Assembly (NCBI GenBank): GCA_018969565.1 | Contig: JAGWYC010000035.1 | Span: 1-11,888 of the forward strand | Direction: 5' to 3' | DNA: 11,888 nt | From: Bacteroidota bacterium | Lineage (GTDB): Bacteria > Bacteroidota > Bacteroidia > NS11-12g > UBA955 | Shown here: piece by piece, positions 1 through 6,301 of the stretch | Position numbering within the stretch: position 1 is the stretch's first letter | Layout of the letters: each line of letters begins with the position of its first letter | Program-made: the position numbers and the translations under genes | The notes under the pieces: model-generated | The model's database searches: none | What the model saw: only the letters and a program-made list of their open reading frames with translations | Told to the model about the DNA's origin: nothing

Positions 1-3
1 ATT

Positions 4-897
4 GTGCGCAAACTGAAGCAATACAGCATCAGTGGATTTCAGGGGCACAGCATTTACGATGTAGGACGGCATTTCTTCAAAGCCCTGTTTCGGGAAGAAT
101 TTACCCTTCGGGCCACTTCTTTGGCCTTCAACCTCTTTCTGGCCCTCTTCCCTGCCCTGCTGTTCCTGTTTACATTGATTGCCTACATACCGGTTCGCGG
201 ATTGCGCAGCCGCCTGATCAGGGAACTGGACTTCTTCCTTCCGGACGCAAGCTTCCGCGCCATTTCAGATACCATCAGTGATATCATCGCCAATCAGAAC
301 GGCAGCCTGTTGTCCTTCGGTTTCCTGTTGGCCATCTGGTTTTCCAGCAATGGCTTCCATACGCTCATCAACACTTTTAACCGCCGGCTTCCCCGGAAAC
401 GGAAAAGAAACTGGTTCCAGAATCGCCTCATCGCCATAGGTCTTACCGTAGTTATCACCCTGATGCTCATAGCTGCAGTGCTCATCATTGTTTATACAGG
501 ATACCTGCAAACATGGATCTACAAGCATAAAATCGTGAACCGAAGTACCCTGCGCTTCCTGATTTCATCTACTGAATACCTGGTGCTCACAGGGCTGGTG
601 TTTCTGGTGATTTCCAGTTTATACCGCTTCGGACCCGCCACTGTGAAAAAATGGCGTTTTGCTTCGGCAGGAAGCATCACTGCCACGCTGCTGTGTATGG
701 TTTCCAGTGCCTTGTTCTCTGTTTATGTAAACAATTTCGGCTCCTACAACAAAATCTACGGATCTATTGGTGCCATCATGGCCCTGATGGTTCTGCTCTA
801 TATCAACGTACTGGCGATTATTGCCGGTTTCGAGTTGAACTCCAGCATTGAACGCGCCTCTCTGGCCGGGGAATTAAAACAGCACTCGGAAACCTGA
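4..897 (+). CDS. YihY/virulence factor BrkB family inner-membrane protein
   Basis: A 297-residue, very hydrophobic protein of the YihY/BrkB family (old name 'ribonuclease BN', a misassignment). The family are polytopic inner-membrane proteins of uncertain function. Visible here: a soluble N-terminal stretch of about 40 residues, a membrane segment around residues 43-64 (FLALFPALLFLFTLIAYIP), one around 102-118, one around 142-166, one around 194-206, and two more near 220-240 and 252-275. The family-typical A-G-F-E-L-N stretch closes the last helix at residues 274-279. The GTG at position 4 is the first possible start in the window; only three bases precede it, so the true start could lie upstream. 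The gene ends 7 bp from the stop of convergent lepA with no obvious hairpin between them. Family assignment is firm; the role is unknown. Confidence 0.85.
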   Translation: MRKLKQYSISGFQGHSIYDVGRHFFKALFREEFTLRATSLAFNLFLALFPALLFLFTLIAYIPVRGLRSRLIRELDFFLPDASFRAISDTISDIIANQNGSLLSFGFLLAIWFSSNGFHTLINTFNRRLPRKRKRNWFQNRLIAIGLTVVITLMLIAAVLIIVYTGYLQTWIYKHKIVNRSTLRFLISSTEYLVLTGLVFLVISSLYRFGPATVKKWRFASAGSITATLLCMVSSALFSVYVNNFGSYNKIYGSIGAIMALMVLLYINVLAIIAGFELNSSIERASLAGELKQHSET

Positions 898-904
898 ACG
901 CAGC

Positions 905-2695
905 TTATTCGTCCAGTTTGAGTACCGCCATAAAGGCACTCTGCGGAATTTCCACATTGCCCACCTGACGCATACGCTTCTTACCCGCCTTCTGCTTTTC
1001 CAGCAGTTTGCGTTTACGGCTGATATCACCGCCGTAACATTTTGCCGTTACATCCTTGCGCAGGGCTGACAGCGTTTCCCGGGCAATAATCTTAGCGCCG
1101 ATGGCCGCCTGAATGGCAATTTCAAACTGCTGCCGTGGTATCAGTTCGCGCAGTTTCTTGCAAATCTTCTTCCCAAGATCAAAGGCATTATCGCGGTGGA
1201 TGATGGCGCTGAGTGCATCTACCGGTTTGCCATTCAACATAATATCCATCTTCACCAGGGTACTTTCGCGGTAGCCTATAGGATGGTAATCAAAGGAAGC
1301 ATAGCCGCGGCTGATGCTCTTCAATTTATCGTAAAAATCAAATACAATCTCTGCGAGGGGCATTTCAAAAGTCAACTCTACCCGGTCGGCGGTGAGGTAC
1401 ACCTGATTCTTCAGAACTCCTCGTTTTTCCATGCACAGTGACATGATGCTGCCCACATATTCTCCTTTGGTAATGACCGATGCCTGGATGAATGGCTCTT
1501 CTACGTAATCGGTTTTTTCCACGGGAGGAAGGTCGCTGGGGTTATTCACCTGCACCACATCACCCTTAGAAGTATAGGCAATGTAGCTCACGTTAGGCAC
1601 GGTGGTAATCACGGTCATGTTGAATTCCCGCTCCAGGCGTTCCTGAATGATTTCCATGTGCAGCATACCCAGGAATCCGCAGCGAAATCCGAAGCCCAGG
1701 GCGGCAGAACTTTCAGGTTCAAACACCAGACTGGCATCGTTAAGCTGCAGTTTCAACATGGCCTCACGCAATTCTTCAAAGTCTTCGGTATCCACAGGAT
1801 AAATACCCGCGAACACCATCGGTTTCACGTGTTCAAAGCCTTTAATAGGCTCTGCTGTGGGGTGCTCGTGGTCGGTGATGGTATCACCTACTTCTACTTC
1901 CTTGGCTTCCTTTATACCGCTGATGATATAACCCACATCGCCGGCTTTTACTTCCTGCCTGGGGTTCATGTCGAGTTTCAGGATACCCACCTCATCGGCG
2001 AGATAATCGCGGCCGGTGTTCATAAAGCGCACATGCTGGCCCTTTTTAATGCTGCCGTCGATCACGCGGTAATAGGCGATGATGCCCCTGAAGGAATTAA
2101 ATACGCTGTCGAAGATGAGTGCCTTGGTAGGCGCATTCAGGTCGCCTTTGGGGGCAGGAACCCGCTCCACGATGGCCCGCAGGATATCGTGAACCCCCAT
2201 GCCGGTTTTACCACTGGCAGCCATGATTTCCTCACGCTTGCAGCCAAGCAGGTCCACAATCTGATCGCTGACTTCTTCCGGCATCGCGCTGGGCAGGTCA
2301 ATTTTGTTCAGGATGGGAATGATGGTCAGGCCGTGTTCGATGGCCATGAACAGGTTGCTGATGGTTTGTGCCTCAATACCCTGACTGGCGTCCACCACCA
2401 GCAGCGCACCTTCACAGGCGGCGATGCTGCGGCTCACCTCGTAGCTGAAGTCCACGTGGCCGGGGGTATCAATCAGGTTCAGGATATAATCCTTCCCCTC
2501 CAGCTTGTAATTCATCTGGATGGCATGGCTCTTAATGGTAATGCCGCGCTCGCGCTCCAGATCCATGTCATCCAGCACCTGCGCCTGAAGCTGACGTTTA
2601 TCTACCGTGTTGGTGTATTCCAGCAGACGGTCGGCCAGGGTACTTTTACCGTGGTCAATGTGGGCGATGATGCAAAAATTCCGGATGTGCTCCAT
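905..2695 (-). CDS. lepA: Elongation factor 4 (LepA), ribosomal back-translocase GTPase
   Basis: Full-length LepA/EF4, 596 residues from the ATG at 2695. EF4 is a translational GTPase that binds elongating or stalled ribosomes and can promote reverse translocation; a role in 30S biogenesis has also been proposed. Visible motifs: P-loop AHIDHGKS (residues 11-18), switch I RGIT (50-53), DTPGH (76-80), NKID (130-133), and the LepA-specific C-terminal region ending in YGGDISRKRKLLEKQKAGKK and the IPQ-x-AF segment. The frame stays open four codons further to a TTG at 2707, but that TTG lies inside the TATATTTG promoter-like element at 2705-2712, and family members begin at the MEHIRNF-type sequence, so the ATG at 2695 is preferred. 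No Shine-Dalgarno sequence precedes it. It stands alone, converging on the YihY gene. Confidence 0.97.
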   Translation of the reverse strand: MEHIRNFCIIAHIDHGKSTLADRLLEYTNTVDKRQLQAQVLDDMDLERERGITIKSHAIQMNYKLEGKDYILNLIDTPGHVDFSYEVSRSIAACEGALLVVDASQGIEAQTISNLFMAIEHGLTIIPILNKIDLPSAMPEEVSDQIVDLLGCKREEIMAASGKTGMGVHDILRAIVERVPAPKGDLNAPTKALIFDSVFNSFRGIIAYYRVIDGSIKKGQHVRFMNTGRDYLADEVGILKLDMNPRQEVKAGDVGYIISGIKEAKEVEVGDTITDHEHPTAEPIKGFEHVKPMVFAGIYPVDTEDFEELREAMLKLQLNDASLVFEPESSAALGFGFRCGFLGMLHMEIIQERLEREFNMTVITTVPNVSYIAYTSKGDVVQVNNPSDLPPVEKTDYVEEPFIQASVITKGEYVGSIMSLCMEKRGVLKNQVYLTADRVELTFEMPLAEIVFDFYDKLKSISRGYASFDYHPIGYRESTLVKMDIMLNGKPVDALSAIIHRDNAFDLGKKICKKLRELIPRQQFEIAIQAAIGAKIIARETLSALRKDVTAKCYGGDISRKRKLLEKQKAGKKRMRQVGNVEIPQSAFMAVLKLDE

Positions 2696-2704
2696 GAAAG
2701 TCTG

Positions 2705-2712
2705 CAAATATA
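2705..2712 (-). promoter_or_regulatory. Promoter -7 element for lepA (TATATTTG)
   Basis: Reading the minus strand, TATATTTG matches the Bacteroidota primary-sigma -7 consensus TAnnTTTG. Transcription would start near 2700, only about five bases before the lepA ATG at 2695. I see no good TTTG at the -33 distance, so this is a partial match and the call rests on the -7 box and its position. Confidence 0.5.
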
Positions 2713-2914
2713 CGGCAGCCGCAGCCTCCCTGCCCTACGGGATATGAATTTAGGAAGAAGGCGATCTGCTGAAATTGGCGCCGGTAACACCTCACGCCAC
2801 ATCGACCTCCACCTGGAAGCAATCGAATACCTGCGGTTGCTAAAGGAATGCATCGTCTGGAGTATAGGGGATATTATCGCGACCAAAGAAGAAGCTACCA
2901 AATCCGCCTTCCCC

Positions 2915-3250
2915 TCAAGCCTTCTTCACAAACTCCGACTTCAATGCCATGGAACCAAAGCCTTCGATCTTGCAGTCGATGTTGTGGTCGCCGTCGGTGA
3001 GGCGGATGTTTTTCACCTTGGTACCTGCTTTAATAGCCTTCTGGAATCCTTTTACCGGGAGGTCTTTCACCACCATTACAGTATCGCCGTTTTGCAATAC
3101 CGCTCCGTTGGCATCTTTCACCACCGGTCCGGCGACTGCGGCTGCGGCATTCCATTCAAAATTGCATTCTGAACAAACGTATTGACCATGATCCGTGGGA
3201 TAGGCATAATGAGAATCACAGTTCGGGCATGTCTTCAGGCTGTCTGGCAT
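2915..3250 (-). CDS. yjdM: Zinc ribbon protein YjdM (formerly PhnA)
   Basis: A 111-residue protein that closely resembles E. coli YjdM, also 111 residues. It has an N-terminal zinc ribbon with two CxxC knuckles (C8-P-N-C11 and C26-S-E-C29), followed by the family's small beta-rich domain containing VKDANG, the GDTV segment, GTKVKNIRL, GDHNIDCKI and the terminal LKSEFVKK. The cellular role is not established. The family was once called 'alkylphosphonate utilisation operon protein PhnA', but it lies outside the C-P lyase set and is unrelated to phosphonoacetate hydrolase, which shares the name. No phosphonate genes are nearby. The ATG at 3250 has no Shine-Dalgarno. A TACTTTGC stretch on the minus strand at about 3260-3267 is a possible but imperfect -7 element. 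It is followed after about 220 bp by lepA, which appears to have its own promoter. Confidence 0.93.
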   Translation of the reverse strand: MPDSLKTCPNCDSHYAYPTDHGQYVCSECNFEWNAAAAVAGPVVKDANGAVLQNGDTVMVVKDLPVKGFQKAIKAGTKVKNIRLTDGDHNIDCKIEGFGSMALKSEFVKKA

Positions 3251-3314
3251 AATTTACGGGCAAAGTAAAGCCAAAGCACGACCACCGGGAGTATGACCTT
3301 GGTCAGCTTAAGTT

Positions 3315-3533
3315 TTATAAATCTGTATCAGATTTCCCTGCCGATTCTACGAAGAACATTTCCACCTCTCCTTTTCCTTTAACGGCTATTTTTCCCCGCG
3401 GAGTAAATTGAAACCCAGGATCATTGGCTAAATATTCGTAGGTATCTCTGCTGATATTGACTTTACCCGGCTCGCTGCTTCCCTCGATGCGGCTGGCGGT
3501 GTTCAATGTATCTCACCGGATATCGTATTGTTG
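3315..3533 (-). pseudogene. Remnant of a class III adenylate/guanylate cyclase catalytic domain (C-terminal end)
   Basis: The minus-strand translation from 3506 down to the TAA at 3315 reads NTASRIEGSSEPGKVNIS, then DTYEYL, then RGKIAVKGKGEVEMFFVE. This is the distal third of a class III nucleotide cyclase domain, including the Asn and Arg of the N-T-A-S-R motif that stabilise the transition state. Directly upstream in the same frame lies QYDI, then CGG-TGA, then D-T-L. Intact cyclases have YDIWGDT there, so a stop codon replaces the W-G pair. Upstream of about 3533 the similarity disappears, and another stop occurs in frame near 3552. The metal-binding aspartates, which lie earlier in the domain, are absent. 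The TTG at 3506 could nominally open a 63-codon frame, but it would encode no working enzyme. It sits between yjdM and the rplI terminator, and no promoter is visible. Confidence 0.8.
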
Positions 3534-3662
3534 TCTAATAGTTAAACGGTTTCATGGAATTAAGAAAGCTAACTATCTGCGCAAATTCATCTCTCGATAC
3601 TCCGCCGATTTCAACACTGATTAACAATCATCGCACGGATAGAAACATGAACCGATTAAAAC
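3534..3662. other. Intergenic stretch with no recognisable gene
   Basis: Between the cyclase remnant and the rplI terminator I see no convincing coding sequence. On the minus strand a frame of about 30 codons runs without stops from about 3630 to the TAG at about 3538, but it lacks a good ATG start and resembles nothing I know. It may be degraded sequence from the same event that removed the front of the cyclase gene; that is inference. Confidence 0.4.
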
Positions 3663-3690
3663 AAAAAAGGCCACCCGGAGGCGGCCTTTC
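3663..3690 (-). terminator. Intrinsic terminator of the rpsF-rpsR-rplI operon
   Basis: On the minus strand the RNA would read GGCCGCC, loop UCCG, GGUGGCC, then UUUUUU. This is a 7-bp stem with one G-U pair, extendable by A-U pairs from the flanking AAA, and it is capped by a UNCG-type tetraloop closed by C-G, an unusually stable loop class. It begins 22 bases after the rplI stop codon. Confidence 0.92.
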
Positions 3691-3711
3691 TGATAGATTT
3701 AGAGTTGCTGA

Positions 3712-4155
3712 TTACTCCTGTACCACGTGTACCTCGATGTCGGCGTTCACGCCTTTAAAGAGGTTAACGGTAGCCTGGTAAGAACCCAGATTTTTGATGT
3801 CTTCAGAAATAGAAACACTCTTTCTGTCTATATCAAAACCTTGTTCCTTAAGGGCATTGGCAATCTGCAGGGCAGTAACGGAGCCGAAAATTTTACCACT
3901 GGCACCGGCTTTGGTGCGGATGGTCACGCTGATTCCGGCCAGTTTTTCAGCCATTGAAGCAGCATCTTTCTGCATCTTCTCCATTTTGAAGGCACGCTGA
4001 CGTTCTTCCTCGTTGCGCATTTTGCGCTCGCTTTCGGTGGCGGCAACGGCAATGCCTTTAGGAATCAGGTAATTTCGGGCATATCCGGGTTTCACGGTCA
4101 CGATTTCGTTGCGCTCTCCCAGTCCTTTTACGAATTTCTTCAGGATGATTTCCAT
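3712..4155 (-). CDS. rplI: Large-subunit ribosomal protein bL9
   Basis: A 147-residue bL9, the usual length. bL9 binds 23S rRNA at the base of the L1 stalk through its N-terminal domain; its long helix carries the C-terminal domain away from the ribosome and affects reading-frame maintenance. Visible: the N-terminal signature GYARNYLIPKGIAVAAT (about residues 24-40), the charged linker helix (about 41-75) and the C-terminal domain with SGKIFGSVT. It is the last gene of the rpsF-rpsR-rplI operon, starting 18 bases after the rpsR stop. Its ATG is preceded at 4164-4168 by GGAGG with an 8-base spacer, a true-looking Shine-Dalgarno that most other genes in this window lack. A terminator follows at once. 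Confidence 0.97.
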   Translation of the reverse strand: MEIILKKFVKGLGERNEIVTVKPGYARNYLIPKGIAVAATESERKMRNEEERQRAFKMEKMQKDAASMAEKLAGISVTIRTKAGASGKIFGSVTALQIANALKEQGFDIDRKSVSISEDIKNLGSYQATVNLFKGVNADIEVHVVQE

Positions 4156-4160
4156 AGTGA

Positions 4161-4170
4161 TTTCCTCCCT
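4161..4170 (-). promoter_or_regulatory. Shine-Dalgarno sequence for rplI (AGGGAGGAAA)
   Basis: The minus strand carries AGGGAGGAAA with its GGAGG core ending eight bases before the rplI ATG, a near-optimal spacing. It lies in the short non-coding gap after rpsR, so amino-acid coding does not explain it. It stands out because lepA, yjdM, rpsF, the serine hydrolase, the PD40 gene and the unknown secreted gene show no such sequence. Confidence 0.75.
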
Positions 4171-4173
4171 GTC

Positions 4174-4440
4174 TTATTTCAAACCATCGGCTACGAAGGG
4201 CAGCAGGGCAAGGTGCCTGGCGCGCTTGATGGCCGTTCCCATTTTACGTTGATACTTCAAAGAAGTTCCGGTGATACGGCGGGGCAGAATTTTGCCCTGA
4301 TCGTTCAGGAACTTCAGCAGAAACTCGTGGTCTTTGTAGTCAATGTACTTGATACCGTGCTTCTTGAAGCGGCAGTATTTTTTCTTTTGAACTACCTGCG
4401 GAGTCTGATTGAAGATGAAATTTTGATCGTTCTTTCTCAT
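4174..4440 (-). CDS. rpsR: Small-subunit ribosomal protein bS18
   Basis: An 88-residue bS18, which forms a heterodimer with bS6 on the platform of the 30S subunit. Visible: a basic N-terminus and KKKYCRFKK, then YIDYKD, then the core signature LLKFLNDQGKILPRRITGTS (about residues 41-60), and the helix KYQRKMGTAIKRARHLALLP. It is translationally coupled to rpsF: its ATG at 4440 overlaps the rpsF TGA in an ATGA arrangement. GAGGAGG at 4451-4457 lies ten bases before the start but also encodes the Glu-Glu pair at the end of bS6. In Bacteroidota ribosomes bS18 together with bS6 and bS21 is known to help hold the 16S anti-Shine-Dalgarno tail in an inactive position. Confidence 0.97.
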   Translation of the reverse strand: MRKNDQNFIFNQTPQVVQKKKYCRFKKHGIKYIDYKDHEFLLKFLNDQGKILPRRITGTSLKYQRKMGTAIKRARHLALLPFVADGLK

Positions 4441-4814
4441 TGTGCAGGTGCCTCCTCGCTCTTTTCTTCCTTGCGGCGGATTTCTCCTTTGCGGCGACGG
4501 TCGTTGTAGTCAATGCCGTGCTTATCCAGGTGTACCGTGAGGTAGCGCAACACGCGCTCGTCGCGGCGGAATGCCAGGTCAAGGGCTTTGATGAATGATG
4601 TATCTGCCCTGAATTCGAACAGATGATAGAACCCCGTGTTTTTCTTTTGGATGGGATAGGCTAATTTAGTCAGGCCCCAGTTTTCTTCATGGACCATCTC
4701 CCCACCGTTTGCTGTGATCAACTCTCTGTAGCCTGCAACAGCTTCTTTCATCTGTTGCTCAGAGAGCACGGGTGTCAATATGATCACAGTCTCGTACTGC
4801 TGAATATTGCTCAT
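4437..4814 (-). CDS. rpsF: Small-subunit ribosomal protein bS6
   Basis: A 125-residue bS6, first gene of the operon. bS6 binds bS18 and the central domain of 16S rRNA. Visible: N-terminal strand YETVIILTP (residues 6-14), the middle segment with WGLTKLAYPIQKKNTGFYHL (about 46-65), and the strand following it, then RRDERVLRYLTV, and a charged C-terminal tail ending EEKSEEAPAQ. The ATG at 4814 follows a well-formed promoter by about 15 bases and lacks a Shine-Dalgarno. The stop overlaps the rpsR start by four bases. In Bacteroidota the order rpsF-rpsR-rplI is standard, without the priB or ssb insertions found in other phyla. Confidence 0.97.
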   Translation of the reverse strand: MSNIQQYETVIILTPVLSEQQMKEAVAGYRELITANGGEMVHEENWGLTKLAYPIQKKNTGFYHLFEFRADTSFIKALDLAFRRDERVLRYLTVHLDKHGIDYNDRRRKGEIRRKEEKSEEAPAQ

Positions 4815-4835
4815 GGTGGCTCTTTAAAAGGGCTG

Positions 4836-4866
4836 CAAAAATAGGAAAGATTATGGAAATGGCAAA
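4836..4866 (-). promoter_or_regulatory. Promoter of the rpsF-rpsR-rplI operon
   Basis: On the minus strand TTTG (4866-4863) is followed after exactly 19 bases by TATTTTTG (4843-4836). This matches the Bacteroidota housekeeping promoter pattern of a -33 TTTG and a -7 TAnnTTTG. The start of transcription is predicted near 4830, giving a leader of about 15 bases before the rpsF ATG. It is the best promoter match in the window, as expected for ribosomal protein genes. Confidence 0.85.
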
Positions 4867-4968
4867 GGGTATGGCCACTATTTCATGCTCAAGCTGACTA
4901 TTGTTGTAATTTTTCACATCAGGGGAGGCATTGATACCAAAAGAGCAATATCATTCCGTTTAATTCTT

Positions 4969-4998
4969 TTTGTAAAAGCTTATTTCAAGGTAAATTTG
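4969..4998 (+). promoter_or_regulatory. Promoter of the serine hydrolase gene
   Basis: On the plus strand TTTG (4969-4972) is followed after 18 bases by TAAATTTG (4991-4998), again the Bacteroidota -33/-7 pattern. Transcription should begin near 5002-5005, so the mRNA would be leaderless or nearly so for an ATG at 5006, or carry under ten bases for the ATG at 5012. It is divergent from, and about 100 bp away from, the rpsF promoter. Confidence 0.75.
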
Positions 4999-5005
4999 CG
5001 TTTAT

Positions 5006-6121
5006 ATGTGGATGCGTTACGTGACCGGGTTGATGGGACTGCTGCTGCTGGGCAGCTATGTGCTTCGTTCTGATGACCCGGGCGTTTCCCATAATTATGA
5101 TGCGGAAAAGAGCAGGTATCATGCTTTCTCGGATGCCACCAAGGATAAGATTGGCAACTTCTTCCGCAAAATGCATCAGGCGGGTCTGTTCAACGGCACG
5201 TACCTGTACTTCAAGGACGACAGCCTGCTCCAGGGGAAATATGGCTTTGCCAACTTCCGCACCGGCGACACCCTCCTGCTGGATGATCTGTTCCAGTTGG
5301 CCAGCGTGAGCAAAACCATCACCGGAACCGCCGTGATGACGCTGTACCAGGATGGCCTGCTCAACCTGGACGACAGCGTGCATCATTACATTCCTGAGCT
5401 TAAAAGGAAAAATCTCACCATTCGCCAACTGTTGAGTCACACTTCCGGTCTGCCTGAATACTTCGACTTCAGCGACCGCTACTGGCCGGATAAAAACAGG
5501 CACATGAACAATACGGATGTGGTGCAGATGCTCAACAAATTGCCGTCCACCATGTTCGCCCGTCCGGGCGCGTTCTACAACTACTGCAATACCAATTTTG
5601 TGTTGCTGAGCGCCATCGTGGAGCGGGTTTCGCACCTCTCATTCAGGCATTTTGTAAAACACAGGGTATTTGAACCCTCCGGCATGCCCTACTCCCACAT
5701 CAATAATTTCGACAGCATCCCCTTGAGTGGTTATTTCCTGCAAGGGTTTGAACGCAGTCATTATTTAGTTCAGGATGTGCCCCAGAACGGCACTTGCGGC
5801 GACAAGGGCGTGTACAGCAATACCTGGGAAATGTTCCGTTTCGACCGTGCCCTGCGAGGTCCCTTCCTGCTGCATCGCTCTATGCTGGAGGAAATGTACC
5901 GGCCCATGGTGCCCACATCCAACCAGGGACAATACTACGCTCTGGGCTGGCGCGTCACCTGGATCAACATGCGCAAATGGGCTTTCCACAACGGCTGGTG
6001 GAAAGGCTTCAGAACCTACTTCTGGCGCTGCCTGGACGATAACCGCTGCTATGTGGTACTCACCAACAATGTAAACGGGCGTTTCCTGAGTACCCGGGAA
6101 ATGGTGAGTTTGCTGGATTGA
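5006..6121 (+). CDS. Serine hydrolase of the beta-lactamase/PBP fold (class C-like, PF00144 type)
   Basis: A 371-residue exported protein. All three motifs of the active-site serine penicillin-recognising fold are present: S100-V-S-K103 (nucleophile and general base), Y193-C-N195 (the Y-x-N motif) and H328-N-G330 (the K/H-T/x-G motif). The H-S-G-L-P region at residues 145-150 is also typical of this family. An N-terminal hydrophobic stretch (residues 5-20) acts as a signal peptide or anchor; there is no lipobox cysteine, so periplasmic or inner-membrane placement is likely. Substrates in this family range from beta-lactams to peptidoglycan peptides, D-amino-acid peptides and esters, and none can be named here. 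The middle residue Cys in Y-C-N is less common than Ser. ATG 5006 or 5012 (third codon) could be the start. It appears to be transcribed alone. Confidence 0.9.
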   Translation: MWMRYVTGLMGLLLLGSYVLRSDDPGVSHNYDAEKSRYHAFSDATKDKIGNFFRKMHQAGLFNGTYLYFKDDSLLQGKYGFANFRTGDTLLLDDLFQLASVSKTITGTAVMTLYQDGLLNLDDSVHHYIPELKRKNLTIRQLLSHTSGLPEYFDFSDRYWPDKNRHMNNTDVVQMLNKLPSTMFARPGAFYNYCNTNFVLLSAIVERVSHLSFRHFVKHRVFEPSGMPYSHINNFDSIPLSGYFLQGFERSHYLVQDVPQNGTCGDKGVYSNTWEMFRFDRALRGPFLLHRSMLEEMYRPMVPTSNQGQYYALGWRVTWINMRKWAFHNGWWKGFRTYFWRCLDDNRCYVVLTNNVNGRFLSTREMVSLLD

Positions 6122-6131
6122 GGTCAGGTTA

Positions 6132-6241
6132 TGTCATGGTGCCTGTCATAGTGTGCCTGTCATGGTGAGCCTGTCATGGTGAGCCTGTCATGGTGAGCCT
6201 GTCATGGTGAGCCTGTCATGGTGAGCCTGTCATGGTGAGCC
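6132..6241. repeat. 14-bp tandem repeat array (TGTCATGGTGAGCC)n
   Basis: Six identical head-to-tail copies of TGTCATGGTGAGCC occupy 6158-6241. They are preceded by a variant copy (6144-6157, with A for G and T for A changes) and a shortened copy lacking two bases (6132-6143). The array starts 10 bases after the serine hydrolase stop and lies between convergent genes. The period is not a multiple of three and no frame uses it. The unit resembles one half of a common dispersed palindromic intergenic element of the form GTCATGGTGAGC..GTCGAACCAT.AC, and the array continues into such a second half at 6242-6251. Confidence 0.95.
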
Positions 6242-6244
6242 CGT

Positions 6245-6265
6245 CGAACCACGAACCACGAACCC
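6245..6265. repeat. 7-bp tandem repeat (CGAACCA)3
   Basis: Directly after the 14-bp array, CGAACCA occurs twice and is followed by CGAACCC, three head-to-tail copies in 21 bases. The period is half that of the neighbouring array. Together they look like the two halves of one intergenic element, each amplified separately. Confidence 0.85.
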
Positions 6266-6301
6266 GAATTTAGGCATGATGACCAATGATAACAGATTGC
6301 T

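Noticed and set aside
1658..3172. Long plus-strand frame as a real protein-coding gene
   Set aside because: It lies antisense to lepA and yjdM, both with clear family motifs, and its translation has no recognisable domain. It is kept only as a low-interest observation.
2915..3250. Phosphonate degradation function for the 'PhnA' protein
   Set aside because: The sequence is the YjdM zinc-ribbon type, not phosphonoacetate hydrolase, and no phosphonate genes are nearby.
3280..3305. GACCA...TGGTC inverted repeat as a terminator
   Set aside because: The stem is short with a long loop and there is no run of T after it on either strand.
3538..3630. About 30-codon minus-strand frame ending at the TAG near 3538 as a small gene
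   Set aside because: It has no good start, no promoter and no recognisable similarity; it is more likely chance or debris near the cyclase relic.
6132..6265. CRISPR array
   Set aside because: The repeats are 14 and 7 bp, directly abutting with no spacers, and no cas genes are present.
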